A stretch of DNA of 64,000 bases, from the NCBI GenBank assembly GCA_021495925.1, contig JAKEKT010000001.1:248001-312000 (forward strand), read 5' to 3'. How positions within the stretch are numbered: the first letter of the stretch is position 1; each line of letters opens with the position of its first letter. Below, in pieces: positions 22,460-34,053 of this stretch. A program made the position numbers and the translations under genes. A model generated the notes under the pieces. It did no database searches. It saw only the letters and a program-made list of their open reading frames with translations, and had not been told where the DNA came from. Origin of the DNA: Diplodia intermedia (taxonomy: Eukaryota; Ascomycota; Dothideomycetes; Botryosphaeriales; Botryosphaeriaceae).

Positions 22460-23823
22460 ACTAGCGAGTAATGGACCTCATTGCATCTAGGCGGCGCATG
22501 TCACAGCGTTCTTTCATGTCGTCCCGAAGGCGGTGGACGACTGATTATTGGTTCAAATAGCGGATATACCCAATACGACTTCTTCCAAAATTTCGCGTAG
22601 CCATCACTCGGACCATGCCCTGAAGGATTATTGGCACTAACAACTTAGTCTAAATCAACGCCTGGACCTCTTGTGAAGTATTTTCAGCCATGAAATACTG
22701 GTTAAGCTTCTGGCGCGCCCCTTAAACATTATAGTTCGCCGATCTCCCCAATCAGCGCGTTCCACCGGCACATCCACCGACACCATAGCAGCTTACAGAG
22801 GATTTGGGTACTCAAAGCCCCACCGAGAATGTGGGGATCTGAAGCAAACATCCAGACGTAGACACGAGTATTAACCTCGTACAAACACGTCCGGATACAA
22901 GCTCCCACTACCTACGTAATCCATGTTGCTAAGGTATTCACCAGAGGTGCCGGTGGACGTGTCGGTGGATCGCGCCGCCGAGGAGATAATGTGATTTTTG
23001 TATGGCAGCAGGAAATGCCTGGAGTCTACCAACACTAATTTAGCTGTTTCACACCACGCAGAATACTTCAACGTTTGGCTGCGTCTTTTCTTGTAGCGGT
23101 AAGGATGGCTGCTGACCAGGATTGAGGGCATAGGAGTACGCAGGCTGTGGTGTCACCTTCCGAACACCACGGGAGCATGAAATGCGGAGCATCTCCCTTT
23201 CTTGTACAACCTAGAGAGTCGGTTCGGAGCCAAGAGCGGCGCTTGCTCGAAATCAACGTCTCGCGTCGAAACTTGATCATCTCACGCCACGGGTTCCTGG
23301 ATTCTGCACCAATCATGTGCCGGGCGCTCGGCAGTTGGCGCGAGTGTGGAGAACCCCGCACGTGGGCACCCCGATCTCGCAGGGACCCTGCGGCTGAAAA
23401 GAAACATCGGACAGGGTTTGGACGCCTGAACCTTCTTTTGCTATCTGCAGTCTGCAGTCTGCCTTTGTGCCACCCGAGTCTCGGTCGTTCGTTCTTCCTA
23501 ACATTCTTGTATTCGACCATTGGGCGAGCACCACTCACCAACTATTATACAACCTATAATTGCTGTCCGCACCTCTAGCTGTTGGCGCTTTTCTGTTGCC
23601 TCACACTCCCTTTATTCACCGCTCGGCCGCTTTCACAACTGCCGACCTCGGTACCCGAACCACAAGGATGGGCCCAGTGGACAGTCGCGGTGGATCTAAA
23701 CCTAAACCCTGCCAGCTTCGGAGCTCCCTCCTTTCTCTATTCCTTTGATGACTTTTCTGTTTACACTCCACCTCCACCTTTCCTCTACAAGTCTCTTGTA
23801 GGACAGCAAATCCCAGCACACAC
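22460..23823. other. 1.4-kb non-coding stretch
   Basis: No supported gene. The last 150 bp before 23824 are C/T-rich, as in a fungal promoter. Confidence 0.4.
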
Positions 23824-25308
23824 ATGATGCCGTCCTTTGTCACACCCCCGAAGTCCCAACCCACGATCCTCATCGCAGGCGCCGGGATCGGGGGGCTGAC
23901 GACGGCGCTGCACCTGCACGCGGCCGGCTACACCGATGTGCACATCTTCGAGGCGTCGTCGACGCTGTCGGCGCTGGGCGTGGGCATCAACGTGCAGCCG
24001 TCGGCGGCATTGATCCTGCGCAACCTGGGCCTGCAGCCCGCGCTCGACGGCACCGCCATCCGCACCGCCGAGCTCAACTTCTACAACCGCCACGGCGACG
24101 CCATCCTGTCGGAGCCGCGCGGCGTCGACGCCGGCTATACCGTGCCGCAGTACAGCGTGCACCGCGGCGAGTTCCAGATGCTGCTGCTGGACGCCGTCAA
24201 GGAGCGCGTCGGCCCCGACCGAGTCCACCTCAACCACGCCCTGGCCGCCTTCACCCAGGACGAGGCCGCGGGCACCGTGACGGCGACCTTTGTCCAACGC
24301 TCTCGCAACACATCCTCGTCCGCAGCCGAAGCTCCTGCCGCCACGCCGACGGAGCCCACGCCCGCCGCGATCCCGTCCAAGACCGGCGCCCTCCTCATCG
24401 CCTGCGACGGCATCAACAGCACCGCCCGCCGCCAACTCTACCCGGCCGAAGGCCCGCCGCACTTCTCGGGCCGCATGCTCTGGCGCGGCTGCCTCTCGCT
24501 CGACCAGCCGTACCTGACGGGCCGGTCCATGGTGTGGGCCGGCCACGCCGACCAGAAGTTCATCGCGTACCCCATCAGCGCGCGCGCGCCGTCGCTCGTC
24601 AACTGGATCGCCGAGCTGCGCGTGCGGCCCGCGTCGGACCCGGACACGACGCCGCCCGCGCAGCGGGCCGACTGGAACGCGGCGGCGCCCGACAACAAGT
24701 CGCGCTTCGCCGCGCCCTTCGACGGCTGGACGTGCGGCGGCCTGCGCGTCCGCGACCTCATCGACGCCGCCGACGCCGTCTACGAGTTCCCCATGTGCGA
24801 CCGCACGCCCGTCGACCGCTGGAGCTTCGCCCGCGTCACCCTGCTCGGCGACGCCGCCCACGCCATGTACCCCATCGGCAGCAACGGCGCCACGCAGGCC
24901 ATCATCGACGCCGAGACGGTCGTCGCGTGCCTCGTCGATGCCGGTGCGGCGGACGACGATGACGACGGCATCGTCGCCGCGCTGCGGCGCTACGAGCGCC
25001 TGCGCCTGCCGCCGACCCGCAAGATCGTCTACGCGAACCGCGCCAACGGGCCCGACCACGTGCTGCAGCTGGCCGAGGAGCGCGCGCCCGGCGGCTTCGC
25101 CGACGTGCGCGACGTCATCCCCGAGGAGGAGCTGGAGGAGATCGGGCGCGCGTACAAGGAGCTCGCCGGCTTCGACAGGGAGAATGTCAATCGCAAGGCG
25201 AGGGAGACGGAGGGCGTGGCCGAGAGGCTGGGGTTGACGTGTCCGAAGGGGTGGGGGCCCGCGAGAAATGGGGGAGAGGAGACGGCGGCGGGCGTGAGGA
25301 GGGAATGA
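23824..25308 (+). CDS. FAD-dependent aromatic-ring monooxygenase (salicylate hydroxylase/PhzS-like group A flavoprotein)
   Basis: One uninterrupted 494-residue frame begins ATGATG. The FAD-binding GAGIGG is at about residues 19-24, the DG motif at ACDGINSTARRQLYP, and the second FAD motif at GDAAHAMYPIGSNGATQ, so all three hallmarks of group A monooxygenases are present. Blocks such as VPQYSVHRGEFQMLL, QKFIAYPIS and INWIAELRV closely resemble bacterial flavin-dependent oxidoreductases of the PhzS type. Such enzymes hydroxylate an aromatic acid using NAD(P)H and oxygen. The gene is intronless and so GC-rich at third positions that the whole antisense strand is also open. No targeting signal is seen. 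Substrate unknown. A polyA run follows at 25391. Confidence 0.88.
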   Translation: MMPSFVTPPKSQPTILIAGAGIGGLTTALHLHAAGYTDVHIFEASSTLSALGVGINVQPSAALILRNLGLQPALDGTAIRTAELNFYNRHGDAILSEPRGVDAGYTVPQYSVHRGEFQMLLLDAVKERVGPDRVHLNHALAAFTQDEAAGTVTATFVQRSRNTSSSAAEAPAATPTEPTPAAIPSKTGALLIACDGINSTARRQLYPAEGPPHFSGRMLWRGCLSLDQPYLTGRSMVWAGHADQKFIAYPISARAPSLVNWIAELRVRPASDPDTTPPAQRADWNAAAPDNKSRFAAPFDGWTCGGLRVRDLIDAADAVYEFPMCDRTPVDRWSFARVTLLGDAAHAMYPIGSNGATQAIIDAETVVACLVDAGAADDDDDGIVAALRRYERLRLPPTRKIVYANRANGPDHVLQLAEERAPGGFADVRDVIPEEELEEIGRAYKELAGFDRENVNRKARETEGVAERLGLTCPKGWGPARNGGEETAAGVRRE

Positions 25309-25981
25309 AGAGCAGAGCGCGGTGGTGGTGGGCTGGGTGGGAGCGGGGTGATGGAGGCGAGTAAGATGATGACGAGGGGGGATAAAGGGGAAAAAAAAAA
25401 AAAAGAGAATGGCTGGATTTGGTTGGAGTTGGAGAAGGGTTTTGGCTGGGATCACGCGTTTATGATTGATGAAGTTTGAGGTCGAAATATTGGGAAAGGG
25501 TCATGGCCGGGCAAGGTCACTCTTAAAGTGTACATGTCAAAAAGTGTCTGGACGAGAAGTCTTAGCTGTAAGATCTCTTCAAGTGGAATCCGGGAGTAGT
25601 ATTGTTTATTCCTGAGAGCGGCAAGTTCTGCTGTTCACTTCTTAGCATTGCAAACAAGTAAATTTATTGAAACTTCTCATCCGGGTGCTCTTGTTTGTTG
25701 ATCTGCGGTGCATTCGTGTCCAGATGGACGCTTCAACTGCCCCTACTTTCTATTACCATTCTTTGCGCGAACCGGCCAAGTAAGACACACATCAGTGCTG
25801 TAAATGAACTCGGTCTTGATAAGACGAGAGCATACTTGGAAGATTTGGGTGTCATGATAATTCTGATGGCAAATCTTACAATGGACCGCTATCATACAAG
25901 CAAGGCCATCTTTGCTATCATGTCTGTAGCGAATTCCCATAGCCCCCTATAACTTGCGTTCCACGCCTAACATGCTGAAGC
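25309..25981. other. Intergenic region between convergent genes
   Basis: Contains a 14-A run at 25391-25404. Otherwise AT-richer than the neighbouring gene; no gene is supported. Confidence 0.4.
25391..25404. repeat. Poly(A) run
   Basis: Fourteen consecutive A residues, 82 bp after the monooxygenase stop codon. Confidence 0.85.
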
Positions 25982-28900
25982 CTAAGCAAACAATCCTTCC
26001 AGCCTCGCATCCGCCTCACTCAACTTCTTCGTATCCGCCTCCCACTCCACACCTTCTACGCCATCAACAGCCCGTCTCAACAAGTCCAACGCCTTCCGCA
26101 ACTCCGCCCTCAGTTCCGCAAATCCATCCTTCTCCTCGCCCTCCCCGGCAAGCCTGACCCAGCATACCGACAACCCCTTCAAAACGTCGGCTCTCCAAGC
26201 CTCCATGCGCATCCATGAATTCAGTATCAGGACCTGCATTGTCCGAGCCGCCTGGATCGGCAATGGCGGATAAGCAGGGCCGAGCGGCTCGGATAGTGTG
26301 GTTGACAGAAGCGGGACGATGTTCTTGAGATGCTTGACAGAATGCATACCAAGCTCGTTAATAATGGAGGCGAGGTGTGTGAATAGGCATTGTGAGATGC
26401 GGACGTGTTCGCCAGCGTGAGCATGAGCGAACAGAATGCCCTCCCAGATCAGCTCGTCCAATGGTTTCGCACGCTCGTGGGATGCCTCGGAGAGAGGATC
26501 AACAGGCGAAGAGATGGGGTGACACGTTCTAGCGAGAGATATGAGGGCGGGATAGGCAGCATTGAGTAGAGTGATGGACTCGGTTTCAGGTGTGAGGGAG
26601 GGGAGGTAGGTGAGACACGGAAAGAGAGTGTCCTTGAATTCTTTAGCAAGGCCAGTCCGTTTGAGCAGCGAAGGTGGTGTGATTTCCAGTAGTAGTCTAA
26701 GCAAGTCACAGCCCTTTGCTTTGAACTTTGGATCCGAGTCGTCAAGGAGAGCAAGAACGGGCGGAACAACCAGTGGCCAGATTTTCTCGATTCCATCCGA
26801 GTCTGCGGTGAGGAGAACCCAGCGCAACAGTTCCAACGCATAGCCTTCCTTTTCGCCTTTCCAAGGTTTCGATTCAGACTCATCCTCGGAAAACAGACGA
26901 GCCGCCCGAGGACCGGGAGACTGGATGCTCTTACGACCTTGAGCGGTCACCGCGGGATTTTGAGTCTTCGCGAAAAGCGGACGGATTGTAAGCCGGAGGA
27001 AGTGTGATGCGAGATGGGAAGTCAGCTCACCCTTCTTCTTACCAGCCTGCTGCTTGTCAGAGCTGCTCTCAGTCTGGCGATGAATTCGCACTTCTTCGAT
27101 AGCACTGGCCGAATCGGTAACTCCAGGGTTGCGCAGTTGCCATGCCATGACTACCTCGAGAGCAGACTTCATCCAAGGACCAGGCGGTGTCTCCAGCGCC
27201 TTAGCAAGAGCTTTCCCGTCCAACAGAGGCTTGAGGGCGTAAGCGTCCGTGAGGTTCAGCTTTTGAATATGCTCAAACCATTTGCTGTAAGACCGGATAA
27301 TTTCTGCAATGAACGTCAGCTACACATTACATGAAACGCCCGACATATGCAACTCACCTTGTTCTCCTTCAGGGAGGTTCAAGACCTCGTACAAGAGCAC
27401 AAACAGAGCCTGGTTTCTCCAACTTGGGCCCCACTTGCGAATAGCCATGCCGACAGTGTCGGGTGCAGTAGCGTCGTCACTCTCAGACTTCTTATGCGGC
27501 TGGTGCTGTTGGACATTGAACTTGTCTTTGAGTCCACGGATCTCCTCGAGGTTCCTCACTGACGCCGTCATAACATCGCAGACCTTATTCGGAGCCTTGA
27601 TGCCCTCTCTTGCAACAGAGCAAGCTACTGGAGGGGGGGCTTTCGTGCCTGGCTTCAGTGGTTGCGGCTCTGGTGCATCAGCCCACGGAACGATCGCTGA
27701 GATGAGCCAAGACAGGTATGAATCTTCTGCATCACGGATCGTCATAGACCGAACAGTCGTTGATGTAGATTCCTGAGACTGTAGTATCCTGGAAAGACAC
27801 TGATACGTCACGGGCCAGTTGGCAGGAGGAGTGAAGTTATGGTCTTTGGTGGGGTCCGAGAACACCGTTGTGTAGAGGCCGAGACGGTCGATGTACTGGA
27901 TAGTTCCCAGAGGATCGGGTCCTGCAAGTTGGCTTAGTATAAAATCCAGGTGATACGTCGATTAGCGTACCTTTGAGCGCCTTTTCCAACTCTACGCCCA
28001 CTCTTTCTCGGCTGATCTTGATGTGGAGGGCCTTCTTGATGTCTTCATTGCCCATGAATTCCTCTACGGAAGGTTCGATGCTGTATCCCAACCTGCTAGC
28101 AAAACGAATCAAGCGTAGTACACGGAGGGGATCATCTTTGAAGGTCTGGTAAGGTTCGAGTGGCGTGCGGATGATGCGCAGCTCCATGTCTTCGAAACCC
28201 TTGCCAGTGAAGTCCTCAACCTCCGAGGTGTTCAGATTGTAGAACATGGCATTGACGGTCGCATCGCGGCGGAGGGCATCTTCTTCAGGTGTGCCGAATT
28301 CCATCTGTGGATTCCGGCTGTCCTCACTATACGTCTCCTTGCGCAGATTGACTAGGTCAATGTCAAGCCCCAGGATTTTGGTTGTCACAGTTTCGAGATG
28401 CTTTGACTTCTCCGGGTTGGCTTCGATCTTATGGAGTCCGCCAACTTGCTTGTTCTTTGCAGAGGTGCCAGCCTTGTCTGACGAGGCTACCCCTTCAAGA
28501 CCGTACTTCTCTGGGTTACCCGGGATTTCCAAGTACTCCTTTAGACGCAACCCGAATTGGTAGCCAGTCATCTTGTTGATTGCGACGTCGATATCATGGC
28601 TTTCCACGCCGAGAAGCTTGTCTCTCACCCAGCCGCCGGTGAAGCGAAGCACGAGTTTGGCATTCGCCAGGTCTTCGGAAAGCTGAACGTGTGACTCACC
28701 CGGGGTGGGAGGAGGGTTGTTGTCAATGTATTCAGCAACATCAAGCAGCAGCCTGCGTAATGTCTGCTCCACGTCGGTAAGCTCTAGCGTGCGGGGGCTG
28801 GCGGCCTGGGTAGTCATGTTTCTTCCTCGGCAGGCCGAAGCGAGGGCGGCGGACTCGAGTTTGCGTCTTTTCGAGCTGCGCTCTTCTGGGTGCGGCGAGG

Positions 28901-29054
28901 CAGATGGGGACCGCAAGGACATGCAGCGAAGAGGGTGCTGCAAGCCACGTGCAGAGAGTCGGTATGCAGGTGACTGTATGAGAGAAAGTTGGGGCCTGGG
29001 CTTAATGCTGCCGGGGAGGAGGAAGCCGAAGCGGGAGAGACGCCGCGCAATCAT
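25982..29054 (-). CDS. CCA1: CCA-adding tRNA nucleotidyltransferase fused to a Tti2 (TELO2-interacting) domain
   Basis: Minus-strand exons 29054-27971, 27921-27358 and 27303-25982 give 989 residues in one frame. Residues 1-80 look like a mitochondrial lead with internal Met at 45 and 80. GGWVRD (about 140-145), the metal-binding DID (154-156) and RRDATVNA (262-269) are the class II nucleotidyltransferase motifs; PGPWMKSALEVVMAWQLRNP near residue 591 is the usual C-terminal block of eukaryotic CCA enzymes. After about residue 640 the frame continues with LTIRPLFAKTQNPAVTAQGRK, KPWKGEKEGYALELLRWVL and YLPSLTPETESITLL, which I recognise as the fungal Tti2 family (part of the Tel2-Tti1-Tti2 cochaperone of TOR/ATM kinases). 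There is no stop and no usable ATG for a separate Tti2. The CCA half should add 3' CCA to tRNAs in mitochondria, cytosol and nucleus. Confidence 0.85.
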
Positions 29055-29436
29055 CCATATGACGGCGGGCGGGCCGGAAAGAACAATAGAGGCGAGGGGA
29101 CAAAAGGCCGGGTGATGCGGCTCTGCGCTTTGGCGGAAGGTGCAGGTTGCAGCGCGACAATACGGACAATGGAGCTGACGTATTTAGTTGCCGCGGGTTT
29201 TCGCGCAGATCGGCAGGCACATCCCTGCTCCGCGCACCTGCTCTGCTGGCCAAGCCACGCTTCTATCGCAACCCACACCCTCACACTCCGCCTGCCAAAC
29301 CCTCCGCGCCGATCCTCCACGCCCGCGACGCGTCCAAGCTCTCTCTTCGCGGAACCGCTCCGTCCTGGTCAATCCATGCCCTGTTCCGCCCACGCTGCGA
29401 GGCCACCAACCCCCCACCGGCCTGCACAACGCTCCC
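29055..29436. promoter_or_regulatory. Divergent promoter between CCA1-Tti2 and TRS85
   Basis: A 382-bp gap separates the two opposing start codons, so both promoters must lie here. It is C-rich towards 29436. No individual site is claimed. Confidence 0.5.
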
Positions 29437-32053
29437 ATGACGCCTTCACGAGATGATGGGCCGCTGCATTCTCCCAACTCCAGCATAGATTCCGGCCGCA
29501 CCAATGCACTGCCCAAGCGCACATCGTCGCCTGCGCCGTCCATAGCCTCCTCCATATCCAGCCTGCCCAACCGCCGCTCTACTGCCACTCTCTCCTCCGT
29601 CTTTGCCTCTACGTCGACCCTGCGCCCCAACACCCCGGGTTCCGGCACTTCCACTCCGCATGCTCCTATAATCGCCGGCTCTGTCTTCTCGCCGCCCCCG
29701 CGCACAAGCACTGCCTCGCCAGTCCTCTCCGCCCCCGGCTCCAGCGACGAGATCCGTGACATCATCCTCCGCTCTTTCGTGCCGCACGTTGGCGTTGTCG
29801 CCTCGCCCGATACTGAAGAAATATGTCGGGCAAAGGGATTTGCGGGAGGCTTTCTGGAGTTGGTACGGCCCTATGGCGACTGTGTCCAGGGAAAAGTCAC
29901 CATCCGAGATAGCAACGGTGCGAGCAGGAGTTGGGACGATTTCGGGGTCCGTTTTACTGGCCTCAAGGATGGGCTCGGAGTCCGCCCACGGCGCAGCACC
30001 GAGGCTCGCCCGGGAAGCGCGAATGGTGATCCTCGAGGGGAGCCGTTCCCCTTCGTAAGAGTGGGAGGGGATGTTGGTCTCATAGAAGACGCTGTGGAGC
30101 GGCATCTGTCGTTTGCAGAGCTGCAGATGGGGGGCGCCGCGGACGATTACTTCAATTCTAAGAGGGCGAGCGCCGAGGCGCCCGGCTCCTCGTCGCCTTT
30201 TTACCGGCTTTATTTGCGTCGATTGCTTTCTGGATTACCCATTTCTCCCCACGAGACTTTCTCCCACCCGGTGGCCTGCATCATAGCTATCAGCTCCCGC
30301 TGCCCGAATCCGATCGAGCAGCTGCGTCAGCTGTACCAAAGCACAAATAATGGGGACCACAGATTGCCGCAATGGGTTAATAACGACTATTTACGATATT
30401 ACGTGCTGGTGCACGATGAAGATCATGACGACATTGGCAAGTCTACAGCGCTATATGAGCAGATGAAGCGGCACTTTGGTTTGCATTGCCATCTGTTACG
30501 ACTCAGGAGTACCCAGTGCGTGTCTTCCGACGACGATGCCATTCGGCTTCCTATGAGCGATTGGCTTTCGGCTTCCGAAGAGCTGGCTGAAATTCAGAAA
30601 CGAGGTAAGCGTCGACCGTCTTGTTTCGAAAGGTCCATTTCTGACCTTTCTTCTAGAAACCTCGGAGGATGTTGAAGACCCAACACCATGTTTGTTCGAG
30701 TCCGATGCTACCGCAATTCGTACCTTTGTTCGCGAGCTTGTCACTCAATCCATCGTCCCCACGATGGAAAGGTATGCCATGCAGTGGAACGAACAAATTG
30801 CTTCCAAACGAAAAGGAATCAGCGGCCGCTTCATGTCTCTATCTAAACGCTGGACCGGGTTTGGGACCTCTTCAAGAAATTCGGGCATATCGCTTCAAGG
30901 CGGAGCAGGCAGTAATTACGACTCGCTTCAAGGCTTCTACAGGCCTGATGCACCAGAAGCTCTGATGCGGAAGCTGGCTGACTATGCCTTCATGCTCCGT
31001 GATTTTCGGCTGGCATCCAGCACCTACGAAATCCTTCGTTCCGACTTCAACAACGACAAGGCCTGGAAGTACTATGCAGGTGCAAACGAGATGACCGTCA
31101 TAAGCACGTTGCTTGTGCCGCAGAGCATGTCTACAAAGACGCGCATAGAAAACATCGACCAAATGCTCGAGACTGCAAGCTACTCCTATCTCGCCCGCTG
31201 CGAAGCACCGTACAACGCACTTCGAGGCTTGGCTCTTAGCCTGGAACTCCTCAAGATGCGCGGCCACTCCGCTTGCGACGACGCCGCAAGATGGGCCGCT
31301 CGAGTCATCGAGACTCGCCTCGTCGGTGCAATCGGACACGCACTCTTCACCGAGCGCATCTCCGACTGCTACACCAGCATGCGAGGGGTGGGCAGCATGA
31401 GCTGGGGCATGCGACGTCGCAAAGCCGGCCTCTGGGCCGTTCTGGCGGCGGACTCTTGGATGAAGCTCGACAAGAGCGTGCAAGCCGAGAAGTGCCTCGA
31501 CGCCGCCGCGACGCTCTACGGCCTGAACGAGGACGTCGACGCCGAAGACGAGAAGGCGCTCCCCAAGACGGTCGAGTTCGCGGGCATGCGCGGCTTCATG
31601 GACGAGCTGCGCCAGGCCGTCGTGGCGAGCCGGCTCGCCTCGCGCGTCGGCTTCGCCGCGGGCGACGAAGGCGCCGAAGGCGCCGACGGCGGCGAGGCGG
31701 CACCCGGGACGGCGCAGGGAGCCGAAGCGGAGGGAGAAGACGAGGTCGAAGAGGTCGTCGAGGAGATCAGCGAGACGCTGGGCCAGGACAAGCGCAGCCA
31801 CCGCAAGAGCCTGATCGGCGCCGTCGTGCCGCCGCTCGCAGGCGACAACACGCTCTCGCCGCTGAGGACGCGCGACGAGGTCGACCCGATGGCGTTCCTG
31901 TCGCCGGACCAGCTGGACAAGGCGAAGGGTGCGGCGGCCGCGCAGGAAGAGCTGTTCGAGAAGGCGGAAGGCGGGCAGGGGGCGGCAGGGGAGATGGTGC
32001 CGGTGGCGGAGGAGGATGAGGAGGAGCAGGCTGGCGAGAAGGGCGCCGAGTAG
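29437..32053 (+). CDS. TRS85: TRAPPIII complex subunit Trs85 (TRAPPC8 homologue)
   Basis: Exons 29437-30604 and 30657-32053 encode 854 residues. A Ser/Pro/Thr-rich lead is followed by SSDEIRDIILRSFVPHVGVV and KVTIRDSNGASRSWDDFGVRF, the conserved start of the Trs85 family. YYVLVHDEDHDDIGKS and the block ETSEDVEDPTPCLFESDATA, which spans the intron, are also typical. A helical-repeat region follows (LADYAFMLRDFRLASSTYEI), and the C-terminus is acidic and Glu-rich. The family directs the Rab1 exchange factor TRAPPIII to autophagy and early secretory membranes. The start at 29437 is the first ATG of the frame. The protein is longer than yeast Trs85 (about 700 residues), mainly through the lead and tail. 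Confidence 0.9.
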
Positions 32054-32453
32054 TCATTGCACATTGATTGTTTTATACCTTCGCTTTGATTTCTCTCGGT
32101 AGCGGGTAGAATGTTTTCTTCTCTGGGGGGGCTCGGGTTTGAGGAAGCCAATAATGCGTAGAACGACGGGGAGCAAGCACGCTTTGCGTCAGGGTGTGGA
32201 CGCATGTGAAGATGTGGCGTTCCTGTTCTTTTCTGGTCTGAGTTTGGAAGTGTTGAAGACTTTCTCCTTGGGCCCTTTCGTGGTAGATACCTTATACCTT
32301 CATTGGACAGAAGAATTTCAAGGCACGGCATTTACCCCTTTGATATTTCCCGAATAGCTTATGCTTTTGATTGAATTATGCTGCAATGCGCCTGGGAACG
32401 CCTGAGATGCACTGGTATGGAAACGATGAACGAGGTATGATCCCCTGATAGCC
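32054..32453. other. Intergenic region between convergent TRS85 and NOP53
   Basis: Holds the two 3' untranslated regions. Nothing else is seen. Confidence 0.5.
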
Positions 32454-34053
32454 TCACAATCTTCCCTTCGCCTTCGCCAACGTCCAGTCCTTGTACGACC
32501 ATTTCTCCGTGACAGTGGTCTTCGGCTGCTTGCGCTGGCTACCCTTCCGGGACTCGATCTTGCCGCGCAGGATCATGTTCCTATAACGGTCTTTGATGAG
32601 GTTGCCCTCGGGCTTGAGCAGCCGCAGGGAATCCTGAAGCTCATCTGGGAGGACGACTTCGAGGGGAGCTTCGGGGACTCTGGATGTTGTGTCAGAATGA
32701 CTTCCAGGGAACAATGACAAAGAGGAGATGGAACGTACGGTGCCTTGCCAAACTTTCTTCTCCGGACAGTTTCCTCCTCATCCTCAGATGATTCATCGTC
32801 CTTCTTCAAGAGTGCCTGCTCCTTCTTCAGCCGCTCCTTCTCCTCGACTTCCTTGGCCAGCTGCTTGATTCGATCAGCTTGCTCTTGCTGCTTTTTCATC
32901 TGCGCCTCCCATTTGGCTTGCCTCTCAGCCTCCTTTCTACGCTTTGCCTTGTTCCGCTGCTGCGGCGTCTTTCGCTCAGGTCTCTTCTGCTTCAAATAGC
33001 TGTCTTCGGCTTCGCTCTGAATGCCTTCCCATTCGCTTTCCCAGGCGCTCTCGTTGCCATCACTTTCCGGGTCCGACTCGGCCGCAGCCGCAGCAGCGCG
33101 CTCCTCGCGTAACCTGTCCTCCTCCTCTTCCCGCAACCGCCTCTTTTCGGCTTCAACTTCCTTCTCGCCCTCACGCGCAAGCACGGCGTTCCACTCCTCA
33201 AACGTAGGGTTATAACTCTTGCCGGCCTCGGGCTTCTTCACCGCGGGGAACGGCTTCCCGCTCGCCGACAGCACGACGGGCGAGTGCTTCAGCGTCTCGG
33301 GCTCGCGGATGGGCTTCTTCTCCGGCAGGAACGAGAAACGCGGGTCCTGCTTCACGTCCTCCATCGCCCACGGATCGTGCGTCACCGTGGCATCCGTCTG
33401 GACCACGTCCTTCTCGGTGGTGTCGCCACCATGCGCGATGCTCTTCAGGCGCTGCAGCTCCTTGTGCGAGACGTATTTGCCGACCTTGTGGCGCTTGCTG
33501 CTCGGCTCGATGATGCCATCGGTGATCTTGGACGAGCGTTTGCGCGAATCGACAGCGGGCACGGCGGAGCGCTGGGCGAGGATCTCGTCGGCCTTGAGTG
33601 GCTTGTGGTGCTTCGCAACTTCCTTCTTGATGTCGGCGGAACCGGCGATGTCGACGGCGAAGAGCTCGTCTGCGGCCTTGTCGGCAACGACACCTCTATT
33701 AAATGTGTTAGAAAGCCAGATCGAGCAATTGGTCTAGAGCTGATGCTGCAGCAATCAACGAGGCTCCATGAACGGGGGGTCGAGAATATAGTTCGGACGT
33801 TTTTGTAGCTCATGATTCACATGCTAACGTCCGGCGCTGTGCTTCGACACCCTATATAAGGGCTCTCCGTGGACTTGCAATGCTTCACGAGGGACCGTGC
33901 AAGCTTGTGAGGCTCTTACCCATGGATGACTTCGTCGCGGATTCCTTCAAGTCCTGTCTGCACGTCGGAAACGTCGACATTCTTGCGCCAGGCCTTCTTG
34001 CCCTTGCGCGAGGGCTGCTTGCGCTGCTGAGGTGCTTCGGCGATCGTCGCCAT
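32454..34053 (-). CDS. NOP53: Ribosome biogenesis protein Nop53 (GLTSCR2/PICT1 homologue)
   Basis: Minus-strand exons 34053-33920, 33695-32739 and 32679-32454 give 438 residues, close to yeast Nop53 (455). The N-terminus (RKQPSRKGKKAWRKNVDV) contains the arch-interaction-type motif region used to recruit the Mtr4 helicase. GKSYNPTFEEW, a long charged coiled coil with runs of E, K and R, KTPQQRNKAKRR, and the C-terminal SLRLLKPEGNLIKDRYRNM are family signatures. The protein acts in the nucleolus in late 60S assembly and 27S/7S rRNA processing with the exosome. The first intron (33919-33696) is 224 bp, several times longer than the neighbouring introns. Confidence 0.9.

Noticed and set aside
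23785..25455. 556-codon open frame antisense to the flavin monooxygenase
   Set aside because: It mirrors a strongly conserved sense protein; the antisense frame is open only because of GC-rich third positions.
25695..25952. 85-codon plus-strand frame
   Set aside because: It lacks an ATG start at its beginning and any recognisable motif.
33696..33919. snoRNA hidden in the 224-bp NOP53 intron
   Set aside because: I read the minus strand for C (RTGATGA) and D (CTGA) boxes in suitable order and found no convincing pair.
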